Of a DNA stretch of 64,000 nucleotides, positions 47,178-57,532 are shown piece after piece. Source of the DNA: Streptomyces tuirus (GTDB taxonomy: Bacteria > Actinomycetota > Actinomycetes > Streptomycetales > Streptomycetaceae). The notes beneath the pieces are model-generated. The model saw only the letters and a program-made list of their open reading frames with translations, searched no databases and had not been told where the DNA came from. Positions within the stretch are counted from its first letter, which is position 1, and each line of letters opens with the position of its first letter. The DNA is taken from contig JAGTPG010000002.1 in NCBI GenBank assembly GCA_018195615.1, positions 1 to 64,000 on the forward strand, read 5' to 3'. Position numbers and translations under genes: made by a program.

Positions 47178-47918
47178 TCAGCGGAGCAGCGAGCCCCAGC
47201 CGCCATCGATCGGAATGGCCAGCCCCGTGAGATAGGAGGAGCGTTCCGAGGCGAGGAAGAGAGCCAGTTCGGCGACCTCCTGAGGAGTACCGCCGCGTTG
47301 CATCGCCGGCTTCTGGAGCTTCTCCGGTGCCGCTTGGACCGCGTTCTGGCCCATGTCGGTGAGGATGATGCCGGGGCAGAGCGAGTTGGCCCGGATCCCG
47401 ACGGTGGCGTACTCGGTCGCCGCTGCCCGGGTCAGTGCGATGACGCCGGCCTTGGCGGCCGAGTAGACGCCGGCATAGGCGCCGGAGGTGGCCAGGGCGG
47501 CCAGCGAGGCCCAGTTGACGATCGCGCCGCCGCCGGTGGCGCGCATGGTACGGATTCCGTGCTTGGTGCCGAGGAACACGCCCTTGAGGTCCACGGCCAT
47601 GATCCGGTCGTACATCTCCAGGGTCGAGTCGGCCAGCGGGGCACCGTCGGCGATGCCCGCCACGTTCAGCATCGCGTCCACGCGGCCGAACTCGCGTACC
47701 GCTGTCTCGAACATCGCGACGACCTGGTCCTCCTGCGAGACGTCGCAGTGGACGGGTACGACGGCCTCGCCCAGTTCGGCCGCGGTGTCCTTCTCCTTGC
47801 CACTGATGTCGGCGGCGACGACCTTGGCGCCATGCTGGACGAACAGCTCCGCGCAGGCCTTGGCCATGCCCGCCCCGGCTCCGGTGATCACTGCGACCTT
47901 GCCATCCATGTCACCCAT
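47178..47918 (-). CDS. Short-chain dehydrogenase/reductase (SDR)
   Basis: The 246-residue protein has the NAD(P)-binding motif TGAGAGMAKA (about 13-22), a NVAGIAD motif, the catalytic Ser in NWASLAALATSG and YxxxK as YSAAKAG, and PG-motif LCPGIILTDM. A Rossmann-fold alcohol dehydrogenase is expected. It follows the aldehyde dehydrogenase gene; the two could convert an alcohol to an acid in sequence. Confidence 0.9.
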   Translation of the reverse strand: MGDMDGKVAVITGAGAGMAKACAELFVQHGAKVVAADISGKEKDTAAELGEAVVPVHCDVSQEDQVVAMFETAVREFGRVDAMLNVAGIADGAPLADSTLEMYDRIMAVDLKGVFLGTKHGIRTMRATGGGAIVNWASLAALATSGAYAGVYSAAKAGVIALTRAAATEYATVGIRANSLCPGIILTDMGQNAVQAAPEKLQKPAMQRGGTPQEVAELALFLASERSSYLTGLAIPIDGGWGSLLR

Positions 47919-47949
47919 GCGATTTCTCCTTCACTGTGGTGAGGGCAGA

Positions 47950-47973
47950 CCTGCCGACGGGGCCGTCGGCAGG
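47950..47973 (-). terminator. Hairpin between the aldehyde dehydrogenase and SDR genes
   Basis: CCTGCCGACGG and CCGTCGGCAGG form an 11-base perfect stem with a very short loop, 25 bases past the aldehyde dehydrogenase stop. It could attenuate transcription into the SDR gene. Confidence 0.6.
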
Positions 47974-47998
47974 CTTGGTACGGAGTTGTGCCGGGGCG

Positions 47999-49436
47999 TC
48001 AGGCCTTGATGACGGCGGCCTTCTCCCGGGTGAACTCCAGGACGGCGTCGTGGCCGTAGCCGCTGTCCTTCACACCGCTGAACGGCAGCTCGTACCGCGT
48101 CTGGCGGTAGGCGTTGACCCACACGTTGCCCGCGTCGAGGTCTCGGACGAAGCGATGCGCGCGGGCCAGGTCACGGGTCCACACCCCGGAGGCGAGGCCG
48201 TAGCGGCTGTCGTTGGCGAGGGCGAGGGCCTCGTCGTCGGTGTCGAAGGGGATGACCACGGCGACGGGGCCGAAGATCTCCTCCTGGCAGATGCTCAGCG
48301 AGTTGTCGGTGGTGGTGAAGAGGGTGGGCTCGACCCAGTAGCCGCCCGGCAGTTCGGGGACCAGTTCGGGGCCGTGCCGACCGCCGAAGACCAACTCCGC
48401 TTCCTCCGCACCGGACTTGAGGTAGCCGACGACACGGTCGTACTGCTCCCGGGAGATGAGGGGGCCCATGGTGGTGGCGTCGTCGGCCGGGTCGCCGAGG
48501 ACGATTCCCTCGGTGATCGCACGGATGCGCTTCAGCATCTCGTCGAGGACCGGCCGCTGGACGAGGATCCGGGATCCGGCCACGCACACCTGTCCCGCGT
48601 TACCGGTGAAGATGGACTCGACCGTCACGCCCTGCGCGGCGGCGTCGAGGTCGGCGTCGGCGAAGACGATGTTGGGGACTTCCCGCCGAGTTCGAAGACG
48701 CTCGGGGTGAGGGTGTCGGCCGCCGACCGCTGGATGGCCCGGCCGGTCTCCGTCGACCCGGTCATGGTGATCTTCCGGACGTCCCGGTGCCGGACGAGAG
48801 GGTTCCCGGCCTCCTCGCCGGTTCCGGAGACGATGTTCAGGACCCCGGGCGGCAGCACCTCGGCGACGAGCTCGGCGAAGCGCAGCGATGACACGCTCGC
48901 CTGCTCCGGGGGTTTGACGACCACGGTGTTGCCCGCGGCGAGCGCCATGGCCGCCTTGTTGCACAGCATCGCCAGCGGCGCGTTCCACGGAACGATCGCC
49001 GCGACGACTCCGTAGGGCTCGCGCCGGGTGAGGCCGAAGCTGGTCGGGTCGAGCACGACGCTGTCGCCGGTGACCGCCTCCAGCGTCCGGCTCGCGGCCT
49101 GGTTCCACACGAACGCCATGCCGATTCCGGCGCGCTGGATGTTCTCCCGAGGAGGCGGCCGTTGTCGCGGGTCTCCAGCCGGGCCAGTTCCTCGCCGCGT
49201 TCGGCGAAGACCTTCGCCACCTGCTGCAGGTAGTGGCCGCGGACCGCCGCCGGCAGCGCCGACCAGCGGGGGAAGGCCTCCTTGGCGGCCGTGACCGCGG
49301 CGTCCACGTCCGCCTGGCCGCCCGCGGGAATCCGCGCCCAGACCTCACCGGTCGCCGGGTTCTCCGCGTCGAGCCATCGCCCGGACTCCGGTGGACGCAG
49401 CGTTCCGCCGATCAGGTTCCGATACGCCTCAGTCAT
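47999..49436 (-). CDS. NAD(P)-dependent aldehyde dehydrogenase
   Basis: With one base added near 49150 (GGG run) and one near 48680 (CCCC run) this is 479 residues. The family landmarks are present: VPWNAPLAMLCNK, KPPEQASVSSLRFAEL, GSTETGRAI, the catalytic Glu in FELGGKSPNIVFADADLD and the nucleophilic Cys in GNAGQVCVAGSR, plus EEIFGPVAVVIPF near the end. It oxidises an aldehyde to an acid. The ATG at 49436 follows AAAGAGG. It is divergent from the ferredoxin-reductase/P450 genes. Confidence 0.9.
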
Positions 49437-49545
49437 GCTTCGCCTCTTTCCGAGAGTGAACTGGCCTCCGCCCACGAGAGGGGCGGGGCGAAACGCCATG
49501 GGGCGCAGGGGCGCCCGTCATGGCGTCGAGGGCGTGAAGCCGCTA

Positions 49546-49567
49546 AAACGATTGGAAGCTATCGTTT
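49546..49567. promoter_or_regulatory. Perfect inverted repeat, probable operator of the oxidation cluster
   Basis: AAACGAT and ATCGTTT form a perfect 7-base inverted repeat with an 8-base spacer, about 110 bases upstream of the aldehyde dehydrogenase start and 204 upstream of the ferredoxin-reductase start. The divergent promoters lie in the surrounding AT-richer DNA (49540-49770), which also holds an imperfect ACTTACTT/AAGTAGGT dyad near 49666. The TetR protein encoded at 53449-54078 is a plausible ligand-controlled binder. Confidence 0.6.
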
Positions 49568-49770
49568 GATGCAGGCGAGCGTCAACGAGCAGAAAGTCGC
49601 ACTTCAGGTGACTTCTTTCGACTCGTTCTCGCGGATGCAACCTAGGGATGACGGAGCCGACGACACTTACTTCTCAAGTAGGTTGCCCAATGATCGGCCG
49701 CAAGCGAGAGTGGCTATCAGTACGGTGAGCCGAGCGGTTCATCGCAACGGCTCAGCAAAGGAGACATCTG

Positions 49771-51017
49771 ATGCAACTGGCAGCCGACATCGGTGCACCC
49801 AGCCGCAGGGCGGCCTCGTGAACCGGATCGTGGTGGTCGGCGCGTCGGCGGGCGGCCTGGCCACGGCGGAGGCACTGCGCCGGGCGCGCTTCGAGGGTGC
49901 GATCACGCTCGTGGGCGACGAACCCTACGCCCCCTACGACCGCCCGCCCCTGTCGAAGCAACTCCTCAAGGGCGACTGGCAGCCGGAGCGTCTGGCGCTG
50001 CGCCCGGCGGCGGACATCGACGCCCTCGGCCTCGACCTGCGCCTGGGAACGACTGCCATCGGGCTGGACCGGAACTCCCGCCAAGTGCACCTGGCCGACG
50101 GCAGCCTGGTGCCCTACGACGCGCTGGTCGTCGCCACCGGAGTCCGGCCCCGTCGCCTGCCGGGCTGCGACGGCGTGTCCGGTGTGCATGTGTTGCGCAC
50201 CATCGAGGACGCGCTGGCACTCAAGGAACGGCTGCGGCCGGACCGGCGCCTGGTGATCGTCGGAGGCGGGTTCATCGGGGCGGAGGTGGCGGCCACGGCC
50301 CGCGCGCTGGGCATCGCGGTGACGCTCCTGGAGGCGGGCACGGTTCCCATGGGCCAGGCCGTCGGCGACGAGACCGGACGGTTCCTGACCCGGATACACC
50401 TGGCCCACGGCGTGGACGTGCGCACCGACACCTCGGTCCACGAGATCCAGAGCTCCGCCGGCCGGGTCACCGGTGTCCTGCTGTCCGACGGCAGCGTCCT
50501 GCCCGCCGACGACGTCCTCGTGGCCATCGGCTCCCTGCCCAACACCGAATGGCTGGACGGCAGCGGCCTCCTCCTCCAGGACGGGCTGCTGTGCGACGAG
50601 TATTGCGCCGCCGCGCCGGACGTCTACGGCGTCGGCGACGTGGCCCGCTGGCACAACCCGCTCTTCGGCACACCGATGCGCATCGAACACCGCACGAACG
50701 CCGCCGAGCAGGCCATGGCCGTCGCCCGCAATCACCTCACCCCCGACCAGCGGCGGCCCTTCGCACCGGTCCCGTACTTCTGGTCCGACCAGTACGACGT
50801 CAAGATCCACGCGTACGGCCATCTGCGCGGCCACGACGAGGCGCTCGTCCTGCAGACCGAGGACGCGCAGCGTCTCTTGGTCGCCTACCGCCGGGGCGAA
50901 CGGCTGACCGGCGCACTCGCCGCGGGGCTGCCGCCCAAGACCGTACGTGCCTGGCGCTCGCTCGTCGCGGCCGGCACCGCATGGACCGAAGCGGTCATCG
51001 GCGCCCCCGTCGCATAA
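49771..51017 (+). CDS. FAD-dependent ferredoxin reductase
   Basis: With one C added near 49802 the product is 415 residues starting at an ATG with a strong AAAGGAG ribosome site; a GTG at 49818 would start it without any repair. It has the FAD motif VVGASAGGLATAEALRR, GDEPYAPYDRPPLSK, the NAD motif VIVGGGFIGAEVAATAR and a second FAD motif GVYGVGDVA-like VYGVGDVARW. It passes electrons from NAD(P)H to a ferredoxin for P450 turnover and leads the operon with the first P450. Confidence 0.9.
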
Positions 51018-51070
51018 CCCCACATCCGCTACTCCCGGTACCCACAGCCCCACCCCCCACTGGAGGACCC

Positions 51071-52290
51071 ATGAGCACGGCCACCGATCCGACCGGCGAT
51101 CTCGATCTGCCGGCCTACCCCGCCGCCCGTTCCTCGCGCTGTCCGCTCGACCTGCCCTCTGAGTACGAGCAGTGGCGCCTGGGCGACGGGCTGCGGAAGG
51201 TGCGGCTGTGGAACGGCGAGACCGCCTGGGTGGTCACCCGCCACGAGGACGTCAAGTTCGTCCTGTCCGACCAGCGGATCAGCGCCGACACCATCCGCTA
51301 CCCCCGGATGCACCCGGGCGCGGAACAGCTGCAGGTGCCGTCGTTCCCGCGCATGGACGACCCCGAGCACGCCCGGATCCGCCTCATGCTGACCAAGGAC
51401 TTCACGGTCAAGCGCGTGGCGGCGATGCGCCCCCAGGTGCGGGCCCTGGTCGACCGGTTCCTCGACGAGATGACCGCCAAGGGCAACTCGGCCGACCTCA
51501 TCGAGGCCTTCGCACTTCCGATGCCGTCCCTGGTGATCTCCCTGCTGCTCGGGTCCCCTACGAGGACCACGAGTTCTTCCAGAAGCACAGCATCACGATC
51601 AACCAGCCGGACGTCACCCCGCAGGAGAAGAGCCGGGCGAGTGCCGAGCTGTTCGGTTTCCTCATGGAGCTCGTGCGGCGCAAGCAGCGCGACCCCGGCG
51701 ACGACCTCATCAGCCGCCTGATCGCCGAGCGCGTCGAGACGGGTGAGCTCAAGCCGGAGGAAGTGGCCATGAACGGCCTCGTCCTGCTCATCGCCGGTCA
51801 CGAGACCACCGCCAACATGATCGGCCTGAGCACGCTGACCCTGCTGGAGAATCCGGAGCAGGCGGCCGTGGTCCGGGACAGTGACGACCCCAAGGTGGTC
51901 GCGAACGCCATCGAGGAACTGCTGCGTTACCTCTCGATCGCCCAGGACATGATCTGGCGGGCCGCCCACGAGGACCTCGTCATCGGCGGCCAGGAGGTCA
52001 AGGCCGGGGACATCATCGCCGTCAACCTGCCCGCGGCCAACCACGACCCGTCGTTCATGGAGAACGCCGGGTCCCTCGACATCGCCCGCAGCACCCGCGG
52101 CCATCTCGCCTTCGGCTACGGCATCCACCAGTGCCTCGGTCAGAACCTGGCCCGGGTGGAACTGACGGAGGCGCTGCCCCAACTCCTGCGCAGGCTGCCC
52201 GGCCTGCGCCTGGCCGTACCCGTGGAAGAGGTCCCGTTCCGGAGCACCATGGCCGCCTTCGGCGTCCACGAACTGCCCGTCACCTGGTAG
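51071..52290 (+). CDS. Cytochrome P450 (CYP105-like)
   Basis: With one G added near 51551 the protein is 406 residues. It has the I-helix oxygen-activation motif AGHETT (about 239-244), the EELLRY segment containing ExxR, and the haem-binding motif FGYGIHQCLG with Cys at about residue 354. The N-terminus (CPLDLPSEYEQWR, WVVTRHEDVKFVLSDQRIS) resembles the CYP105 family of xenobiotic and secondary-metabolite hydroxylases. It has no membrane anchor and is soluble. The ATG follows GGAGGA, 53 bases after the reductase gene, so the two are co-transcribed. Confidence 0.9.
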
Positions 52291-52307
52291 GCCAGGGGAC
52301 CCACAGG

Positions 52308-52337
52308 CCGGGGACGCGCACAGCGGAGGCGTCCCCG
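52308..52337 (+). terminator. Hairpin terminator after the first P450 gene
   Basis: GGGGACGC and GCGTCCCC pair around a 10-base loop 18 bases after the P450 stop. Confidence 0.65.
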
Positions 52338-52653
52338 TAGCGCCGGCACCCCTGGGACGGTCAGGCGGCGCACCGCGGGGCCGGCGGTCGACGCCACCCC
52401 CGACCTCCGGTCCCGCGGCCCCACCAGTACGTCATGCCGTGCCGGGACGTACTGAGCGCTCCGCAGGAAGTGCCGTTGTGCCATCAGTCGGCTGCGCCAC
52501 CGTCACAGCCGGTCGCGCCCAACGCTGCGGAGCCGCAGGCGATACCGCCCCGCGCCCCTTCGGGTGCTGCCGAACCGCAGTGGACTTCGTCCGACTGCTC
52601 AGAGGGGCGATCAAGCGACGGCTCATCGCTCACCACACACCAGGGAGAGAACC
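52338..52653. other. Intergenic stretch, no gene recognised
   Basis: No coding sequence recognised. It must contain the leader of the SDR gene that follows, whose ribosome site is AGGGAGAG before the ATG at 52654. Confidence 0.35.
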
Positions 52654-53418
52654 ATGAGAGGCCTGCGTGGCAAGCGGATCGTCATTGCCGGCGGAGCCAC
52701 CGGGATCGGTGCCGCCACGGCCGAACGGCTCGCCGAGGAGGGCGCGTCGGTGGTCGTCGGCGACCTGAGCCTCCCTGTCGCGGAGGCAACGGCCAAGCGC
52801 ATCGCCGAGGGCGGAGGGACCGCCGTAGCCGTGTACTTCCACCTGGCCGACGAGCGCTCCGTGCAGGCACTGATCGATCGTGCCGTGGCCGAACTCGGCG
52901 GTCTGGACGGCCTTTTCAACGTGGGTGCCAATGTTCCGGACGCGGTGCCCGACCGGGACGCCGACCTGCTCGGGATGGACCCGGAGATCTGGCGCCGTAC
53001 CTTCGAGGTGAACCTGCTCGGCTACCGCCTGGCCTGCCGGGCGGCCGTCCCGCAGCTGCTCGCCGCGGGCGGGGGTGCCATCGTGAACTGCTCCTCCGGA
53101 GCTGCGTGGTCCGGCCTTCCCGTGCTGCCCGCGTATTCCACCTCGAAGGCCGGGGTCAACGCACTGACCCGGCACATCGCCTCGCGTTGGGGCCGGGAGG
53201 GGGTCCGCTGCAACGCGGTGGCACCAGGCCGAGTCGTGACCGAGTCCCTGCAACGCCAAGGCACCCCCGCGCCGCAGCCGGGACACGACATCCGCAGCAC
53301 ACGATTCGGCAGACCGGCCGACATCGCCGCGACGGTGGCTCTGCTGCTCTCCGACGACGGAGAGTGGGGCAACGGCCAGACGTGGTCCGTCTGCGGCGGC
53401 GCGAGCCTGCGGGAGTGA
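52654..53418 (+). CDS. Short-chain dehydrogenase/reductase (SDR)
   Basis: A 254-residue classical SDR: cofactor motif AGGATGIGAATAERLA, acidic D in VVVGDLS that favours NAD, catalytic Ser in VNCSSGAAWSG, YxxxK as YSTSKAG, and NAVAPGRVVTE. It probably oxidises an alcohol formed by the P450. It stands in its own transcription unit, since a terminator follows the P450 gene. Confidence 0.9.
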   Translation: MRGLRGKRIVIAGGATGIGAATAERLAEEGASVVVGDLSLPVAEATAKRIAEGGGTAVAVYFHLADERSVQALIDRAVAELGGLDGLFNVGANVPDAVPDRDADLLGMDPEIWRRTFEVNLLGYRLACRAAVPQLLAAGGGAIVNCSSGAAWSGLPVLPAYSTSKAGVNALTRHIASRWGREGVRCNAVAPGRVVTESLQRQGTPAPQPGHDIRSTRFGRPADIAATVALLLSDDGEWGNGQTWSVCGGASLRE

Positions 53419-53448
53419 GAGCAACCGCGAGCAGTGGCCTTCCCCATG

Positions 53449-54078
53449 TCAGGCAGGCCGGGAACCCCGCGTCGACCACTGCCGGAGCGGCTCCGGCGAC
53501 GGAAGCACGGTGGGCTGCGCAGGCGCGAGACCATCGAGCATCAAGGCGATGTAGCGCTTCCAGCCGTCACTGTCGGGAGCCACCGTGGGCAGAACGCTCA
53601 GCAGCATCACCGTGATCCGGTGGAGGTCGTCGGGAACGAGGTCGGCACGGACATGTCCGGCGATCTGTGCTCGTCGTGTGACCAGGATCAGCGCCTCGTA
53701 GAACGGTGCGGAGAGCTCCGAGGCCAAGGAGCCCGAATGGCGAACCGCGGCGAGCATGCCTCGTTCGCGTGCCGCGAAGGAGACCGATGCCTCCCACAGG
53801 GTCGCGAGTCCCCGCAGGGGATCGCTGTCCTCGAGCGCTCGGCTGATCGCGGGCGACATCTCCTCGGTGACCTTCTGTTCCAGCGCCGCCCGGACGAGTT
53901 CCTCCTTGTTCGGGAATCGTCGGTACAGCGTCGCGATGCCCACACCGGCGCGACGGGCGATCTCCTCCAGCGAGGCGTCGGGGCCGCTCTCGGCGTAGAT
54001 CTCGCGCGCGGCACGGAGGATCTTCTCGGAGTTTCGGGCGGCGTCGGCGCGCAGTCGACGCGAAGTCTCAGCAGTCAC
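53449..54078 (-). CDS. TetR-family transcriptional regulator
   Basis: The 209-residue protein has the TetR helix-turn-helix ILRAAREIYAESGPDASLEEIARRAGVGIATLYRRFPNKEELV-type region split over residues 19-62, and a helical ligand-binding domain. It is divergent from the second P450 gene and close to an inverted repeat; it likely represses the P450-ferredoxin-exporter genes and perhaps the whole oxidation cluster. It converges on the SDR gene, with only 30 bases between the stops. Confidence 0.88.
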   Translation of the reverse strand: MTAETSRRLRADAARNSEKILRAAREIYAESGPDASLEEIARRAGVGIATLYRRFPNKEELVRAALEQKVTEEMSPAISRALEDSDPLRGLATLWEASVSFAARERGMLAAVRHSGSLASELSAPFYEALILVTRRAQIAGHVRADLVPDDLHRITVMLLSVLPTVAPDSDGWKRYIALMLDGLAPAQPTVLPSPEPLRQWSTRGSRPA

Positions 54079-54095
54079 CGCTCCACACTACCAAG

Positions 54096-54115
54096 CAATA
54101 GCCAACTATCTATTG
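54096..54115. promoter_or_regulatory. Inverted repeat next to the TetR gene, probable operator
   Basis: CAATAG and CTATTG form a perfect 6-base inverted repeat with 8-base spacing, 18 bases upstream of the TetR start codon, in the AT-rich gap before the second P450 gene. TetR proteins commonly bind such autoregulatory sites. Confidence 0.5.
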
Positions 54116-54240
54116 AGTTGCTTCACTAACCCACATAACCGATAGCACCATCTCAATTAGTTCGGGTCGGAGCAGCGCCCGTCCCACATGGCCCTCCGTC
54201 ACCACGGTGAATCCCATTGCCCCCGGCCAAGGAGTCGACC

Positions 54241-55442
54241 ATGCCGGTCAACCAGCCCGCCACCTACCCGTTCACGGCCGAGAAGCTGGATCTCAGCCCT
54301 CTGTACTCCACTCTGAGGAAGGAGCAGCCACTGAGCCGGATCCAGCTCCCCTACGGCGAGCCCGCCTGGCTGGCCACTCGCTACGAGGACGCGCGGTTGG
54401 TCCTGAGTGACCCCCGCTTCAGCCGGAACGAAAGCCTCCGGCGTGACGAGCCACGCATGCGGTCCTTCCCCACCCCACCGGACGCCCTCATGATCCTCGA
54501 CCCGCCGGAGCACACCCGCCTGCGCCGGCTCGCGTCCAAGGCGTTCACCGTCAAGCGGGTCGAGGACTGGCGGCCCCGGGTCGAGCGGATCGCCGCCGAA
54601 CTGGCCGACGGAATGCTCACCAAGGGCACCCACGCCGACCTGGTCACCGACTTCGCGCTGCCGTTGCCGATCAGCGTGATCAGCGCCCTGCTCGGGGTGC
54701 CCTTCGAGGACCGGGGCGACTTCCACGTCTGGGCCGAGGCGTTCATCTCCACCACGAAGTACACGGAAGAGGAGGCAGCCAAGCACCGGGCCAGCCTTAC
54801 CGCGTACATGGCCGGCCTGATCGCCGACCACCGCGACAATCCCCGCGACGACCTGATCGGCGACCTCGTCGCCGCACGGGACGAGGAGGACCGGCTCTCC
54901 GAGAGAGAGCTGCAGACCATGCTCTCCGGCATCCTCGTCGGCGGCTTCGAGACGACCGCCACCCAGATCACCAACTTCGTGTACGTGCTGCTCGCGCATC
55001 CCGAACAGCTCGCGGCCCTGCGCGCCGACCTGGACCGGATCCCGCAGGCGGTGGAGGAACTCCTGCGCTTCGTCCCGCTGTCCATCGGCACCACCTTCGC
55101 CCGCTACGCCCTGGAGGACGTCGAGGTCGGCGGGGTGACGGTACGGGCCGGCGAGCCCGTGATGGTCGCCCTGCACTCGGCCAACCGGGACGAGTCCGTG
55201 TTCACCTGCCCCCACCAACTCGACCTGGAGCGCCGCGAGGCCGCCCACGTCGCCTTCGGGGCGGCATACACCACTGCCTGGGCTCCCCGCTCGCCCGGGT
55301 GGAACTGCAGGTGGCCCTGCGCACCGTGCTGACCCGCTTCCCGGGCCTGCGGTTCCACGAGTCCGAGGCCGACGTCATCTGGAAGTCCGGAGTGCTCACC
55401 CGCGGTCCGGAACGCCTTCCGGTCGCCTGGGACCAGCCCTGA
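54241..55442 (+). CDS. Cytochrome P450
   Basis: With one G added near 55258 the product is 400 residues. It has GGFETTA in the I-helix (about 234-240), ExxR in VEELLRFV and, after the repair, the haem motif FGGGIHHCLG. Without the repair the Cys ligand is lost, which suggests a sequence error in a gene that otherwise looks healthy. It is a soluble bacterial class I P450. The ATG follows AAGGAG. The ferredoxin gene begins 26 bases after its stop, so the two form a functional pair. Confidence 0.88.
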
Positions 55443-55467
55443 CCCCCACACACAAGGAGAGAGGACC

Positions 55468-55662
55468 ATGCACATCGAATTCGACGAGCCCAAGTGCGTC
55501 GCCGCGGGACAGTGCGTCGTGGCCGCACCCGAGGTCTTCGACCAGCGTGACGAGGACGGCATCGCCATCCTGCTGACCGAGACGCCCGCCGCCGATCTGC
55601 ACGAGGGCGTGCGGGAGGCCGCGGCGATCTGTCCGGCGGCCGCCATCCGTCTGAAGGAGTAA
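55468..55662 (+). CDS. [3Fe-4S]-type ferredoxin
   Basis: The 64-residue protein has three cysteines in the spacing of SoyB-type ferredoxins: C10, C16 and C55 followed by Pro, with CVAAGQC around the first two. Such proteins carry electrons to P450 enzymes. It is directly behind the second P450 gene with a strong GGAGAG ribosome site; the reductase encoded at 49771 can reduce it and may serve both P450s. Confidence 0.92.
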   Translation: MHIEFDEPKCVAAGQCVVAAPEVFDQRDEDGIAILLTETPAADLHEGVREAAAICPAAAIRLKE

Positions 55663-55684
55663 CCGCGCACTTCCGCACGCCGCA

Positions 55685-55722
55685 GACGGGAGCGCCGCCC
55701 GGCCCGGGCGGCGCTCCCGTCT
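55685..55722 (+). terminator. Strong hairpin terminator after the ferredoxin gene
   Basis: GACGGGAGCGCCGCCC and GGGCGGCGCTCCCGTC form a perfect 16-base stem with a short GC loop just after the ferredoxin stop. Confidence 0.88.
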
Positions 55723-55812
55723 TCCCCGGGGAGCGCCGCCTCACCCATGCGCCGTACCACTCCCCGAGTTCGCACACCGTGTCCCCTGCCCGCCCACCTG
55801 AGAGGCCCATCC

Positions 55813-57284
55813 ATGTCCGCAGCATCCCGGCCGGCCACCGAGGAGGCGTCCGCCGCTCCGCGAGCGAACGCCGTCGTGGCGGCCCTGGCCTTCGGCGGGA
55901 TCGTGGTCTCGCTGATGCAGTCCCTTGTCATCCCCTTGATCCCGAGCTTCCGGAACTCCTCAGCGCCTCCCCGGCGGACACGGCCTGGGCCGTCACCTCC
56001 ACACTGCTCGCCGGCGCCGTCGCCACCCCTGTCATGGGACGGCTCGGTGACATGTACGGCAAGCGGCGCATGCTGCTGGTCAGCCTCGCCCTCCTCGTGG
56101 CCGGCTCGGTGGTCTGCGGCCTCAGTGACTCGCTCACCCCGATGCTCATCGGCAGGGCCCTGCAGGGTCTGTCCTCCGGCGCAGTCTCACTCGGCATCAG
56201 CATCATGCGCGACGAACTGCCCTCCGAGCGGCTGCCCGGCACGACCGCCCTGATGAGCGCGTCCCTCGGAATCGGCGGCGCGCTGGGGCTGCCCGCGGCC
56301 GCCCTGATCGCCGATCACTTCGACTGGCACGTGCTGTTCTGGACCTCCGCGGTCCTCGGCGTCCTGTCCGTCGTACTTGTCGTGACGATCGTCCCCGAAT
56401 CCGAGGTGCGCACAGGCGGCCGCTTCGACCTGGTGGGCGCGGCCGGCCTCTCGGCCGGGCTGGTCTGTCTGCTGCTGACCGTGTCCAAGGGAGCCGACTG
56501 GGGCTGGAGCAGCACAAGCACCATTGGCCTGTTCGCCGCCGCGGCGATCGTGCTGCTCCTGTGGGGACGTTTCGAACTGCGCGTCAGCGCGCCGCTGGTC
56601 GACCTGCGCACCACCGTCCGTCGCCAGGTGCTGTTCACCAACCTCGCGTCCGTCGCCATCGGCTTCTCGATGTTCGCGCTGTCCCTGGTCATGCCGCAGC
56701 TGCTGCAACTGCCCGAGCAGACCGGCTACGGCATGGGCAGGGACCTGCTGACCGTCGGTCTGGCCATGGCGCCGATGGGCCTGGTGATGATGGCCACGGC
56801 CCCGCTCTCCGCGCGCATCACCAAGGCGCGCGGCCCCAAGGTCACCCTGATGACCGGCGCGCTGGTCGTGGCCGCCGGCTACGGGACCGGCATCGTGCTG
56901 ATGTCCGAGATCTGGCAGCTGGTCGTGGTCGGCTGCATCGTCGGCGCGGGCATGGGGCTGGCGTACGGCGCCATGCCCGCGCTCATCATGGGAGCCGTAC
57001 CGGTGTCCGAGACCGCCGCCGCCAACAGCCTCAACACCCTGATGCGCTCCCTCGGCACCTCTTTCTCCAGCGCTGTCGTCGGCGTGGTCCTGGCACAGAT
57101 GACCACCGGCTTCGCGGGCCACGCCCTTCCGTCGGAGAACGGCTTCAGGACCGTCCTGGCCATCGGCGCCGGCGCCGCCGCGCTGTGCTGCGCGCTCGCC
57201 GCCTTCCTGCCCCGCCAGCAGCCCGGCACCGTGCCGACGCACGCACCGGCCAAGCCGTCGGAGCCCGCGAAGACCACCTCATAA
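55813..57284 (+). CDS. MFS transporter, DHA2 (EmrB/QacA) type
   Basis: With one C added near 55943 the product is 490 residues with 14 hydrophobic segments, typical of DHA2 drug exporters. GDMYGKRRMLLVSL matches motif A after helix 2 and the LGIGGALGLPAAALIAD segment matches motif C. It probably exports the substrate or product of the P450 system. The ATG at 55813 is about 150 bases from the ferredoxin gene, past a terminator, so it may have its own promoter. Confidence 0.88.
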
Positions 57285-57339
57285 CGCCTGGCACACGGCA
57301 TCAACCCACCTCTCGCCCGTCCGTCCGCGACGCGACGCG

Positions 57340-57410
57340 AGAACGCGCCGTTCGCCTCGGCCCAGGGCTTCGGCGTAGTCGCAGGGTGTCCGGTCCGTGA
57401 TGGTCTGTCG
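57340..57410 (-). pseudogene. Remnant of an ISAs1-type transposase C-terminus
   Basis: The minus strand reads ITDRTPCDYAEALGRGERRV, which parallels [20 protein letters not shown] at the C-terminus of the ISAs1 transposase at 58244-59509. Only this short tail survives. It lies in inverted orientation to that element. Confidence 0.6.
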
Positions 57411-57532
57411 GCTTGGAGGTGCCCAGGCACGTACAGGAACGGGTGCCCGTGATCAGATGGTGGCCGCCGGGTTGCGCAGCTGGAGGCGGACTGCGTTGAC
57501 GGCGGGGCGGGCGAGAAGGGAATTTTCAGTTG

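Noticed and set aside
49233..49770. Upstream extension of the ferredoxin reductase by about 180 residues
   Set aside because: It overlaps the aldehyde dehydrogenase gene and the operator region, and a strong ribosome site lies right before the ATG at 49771.
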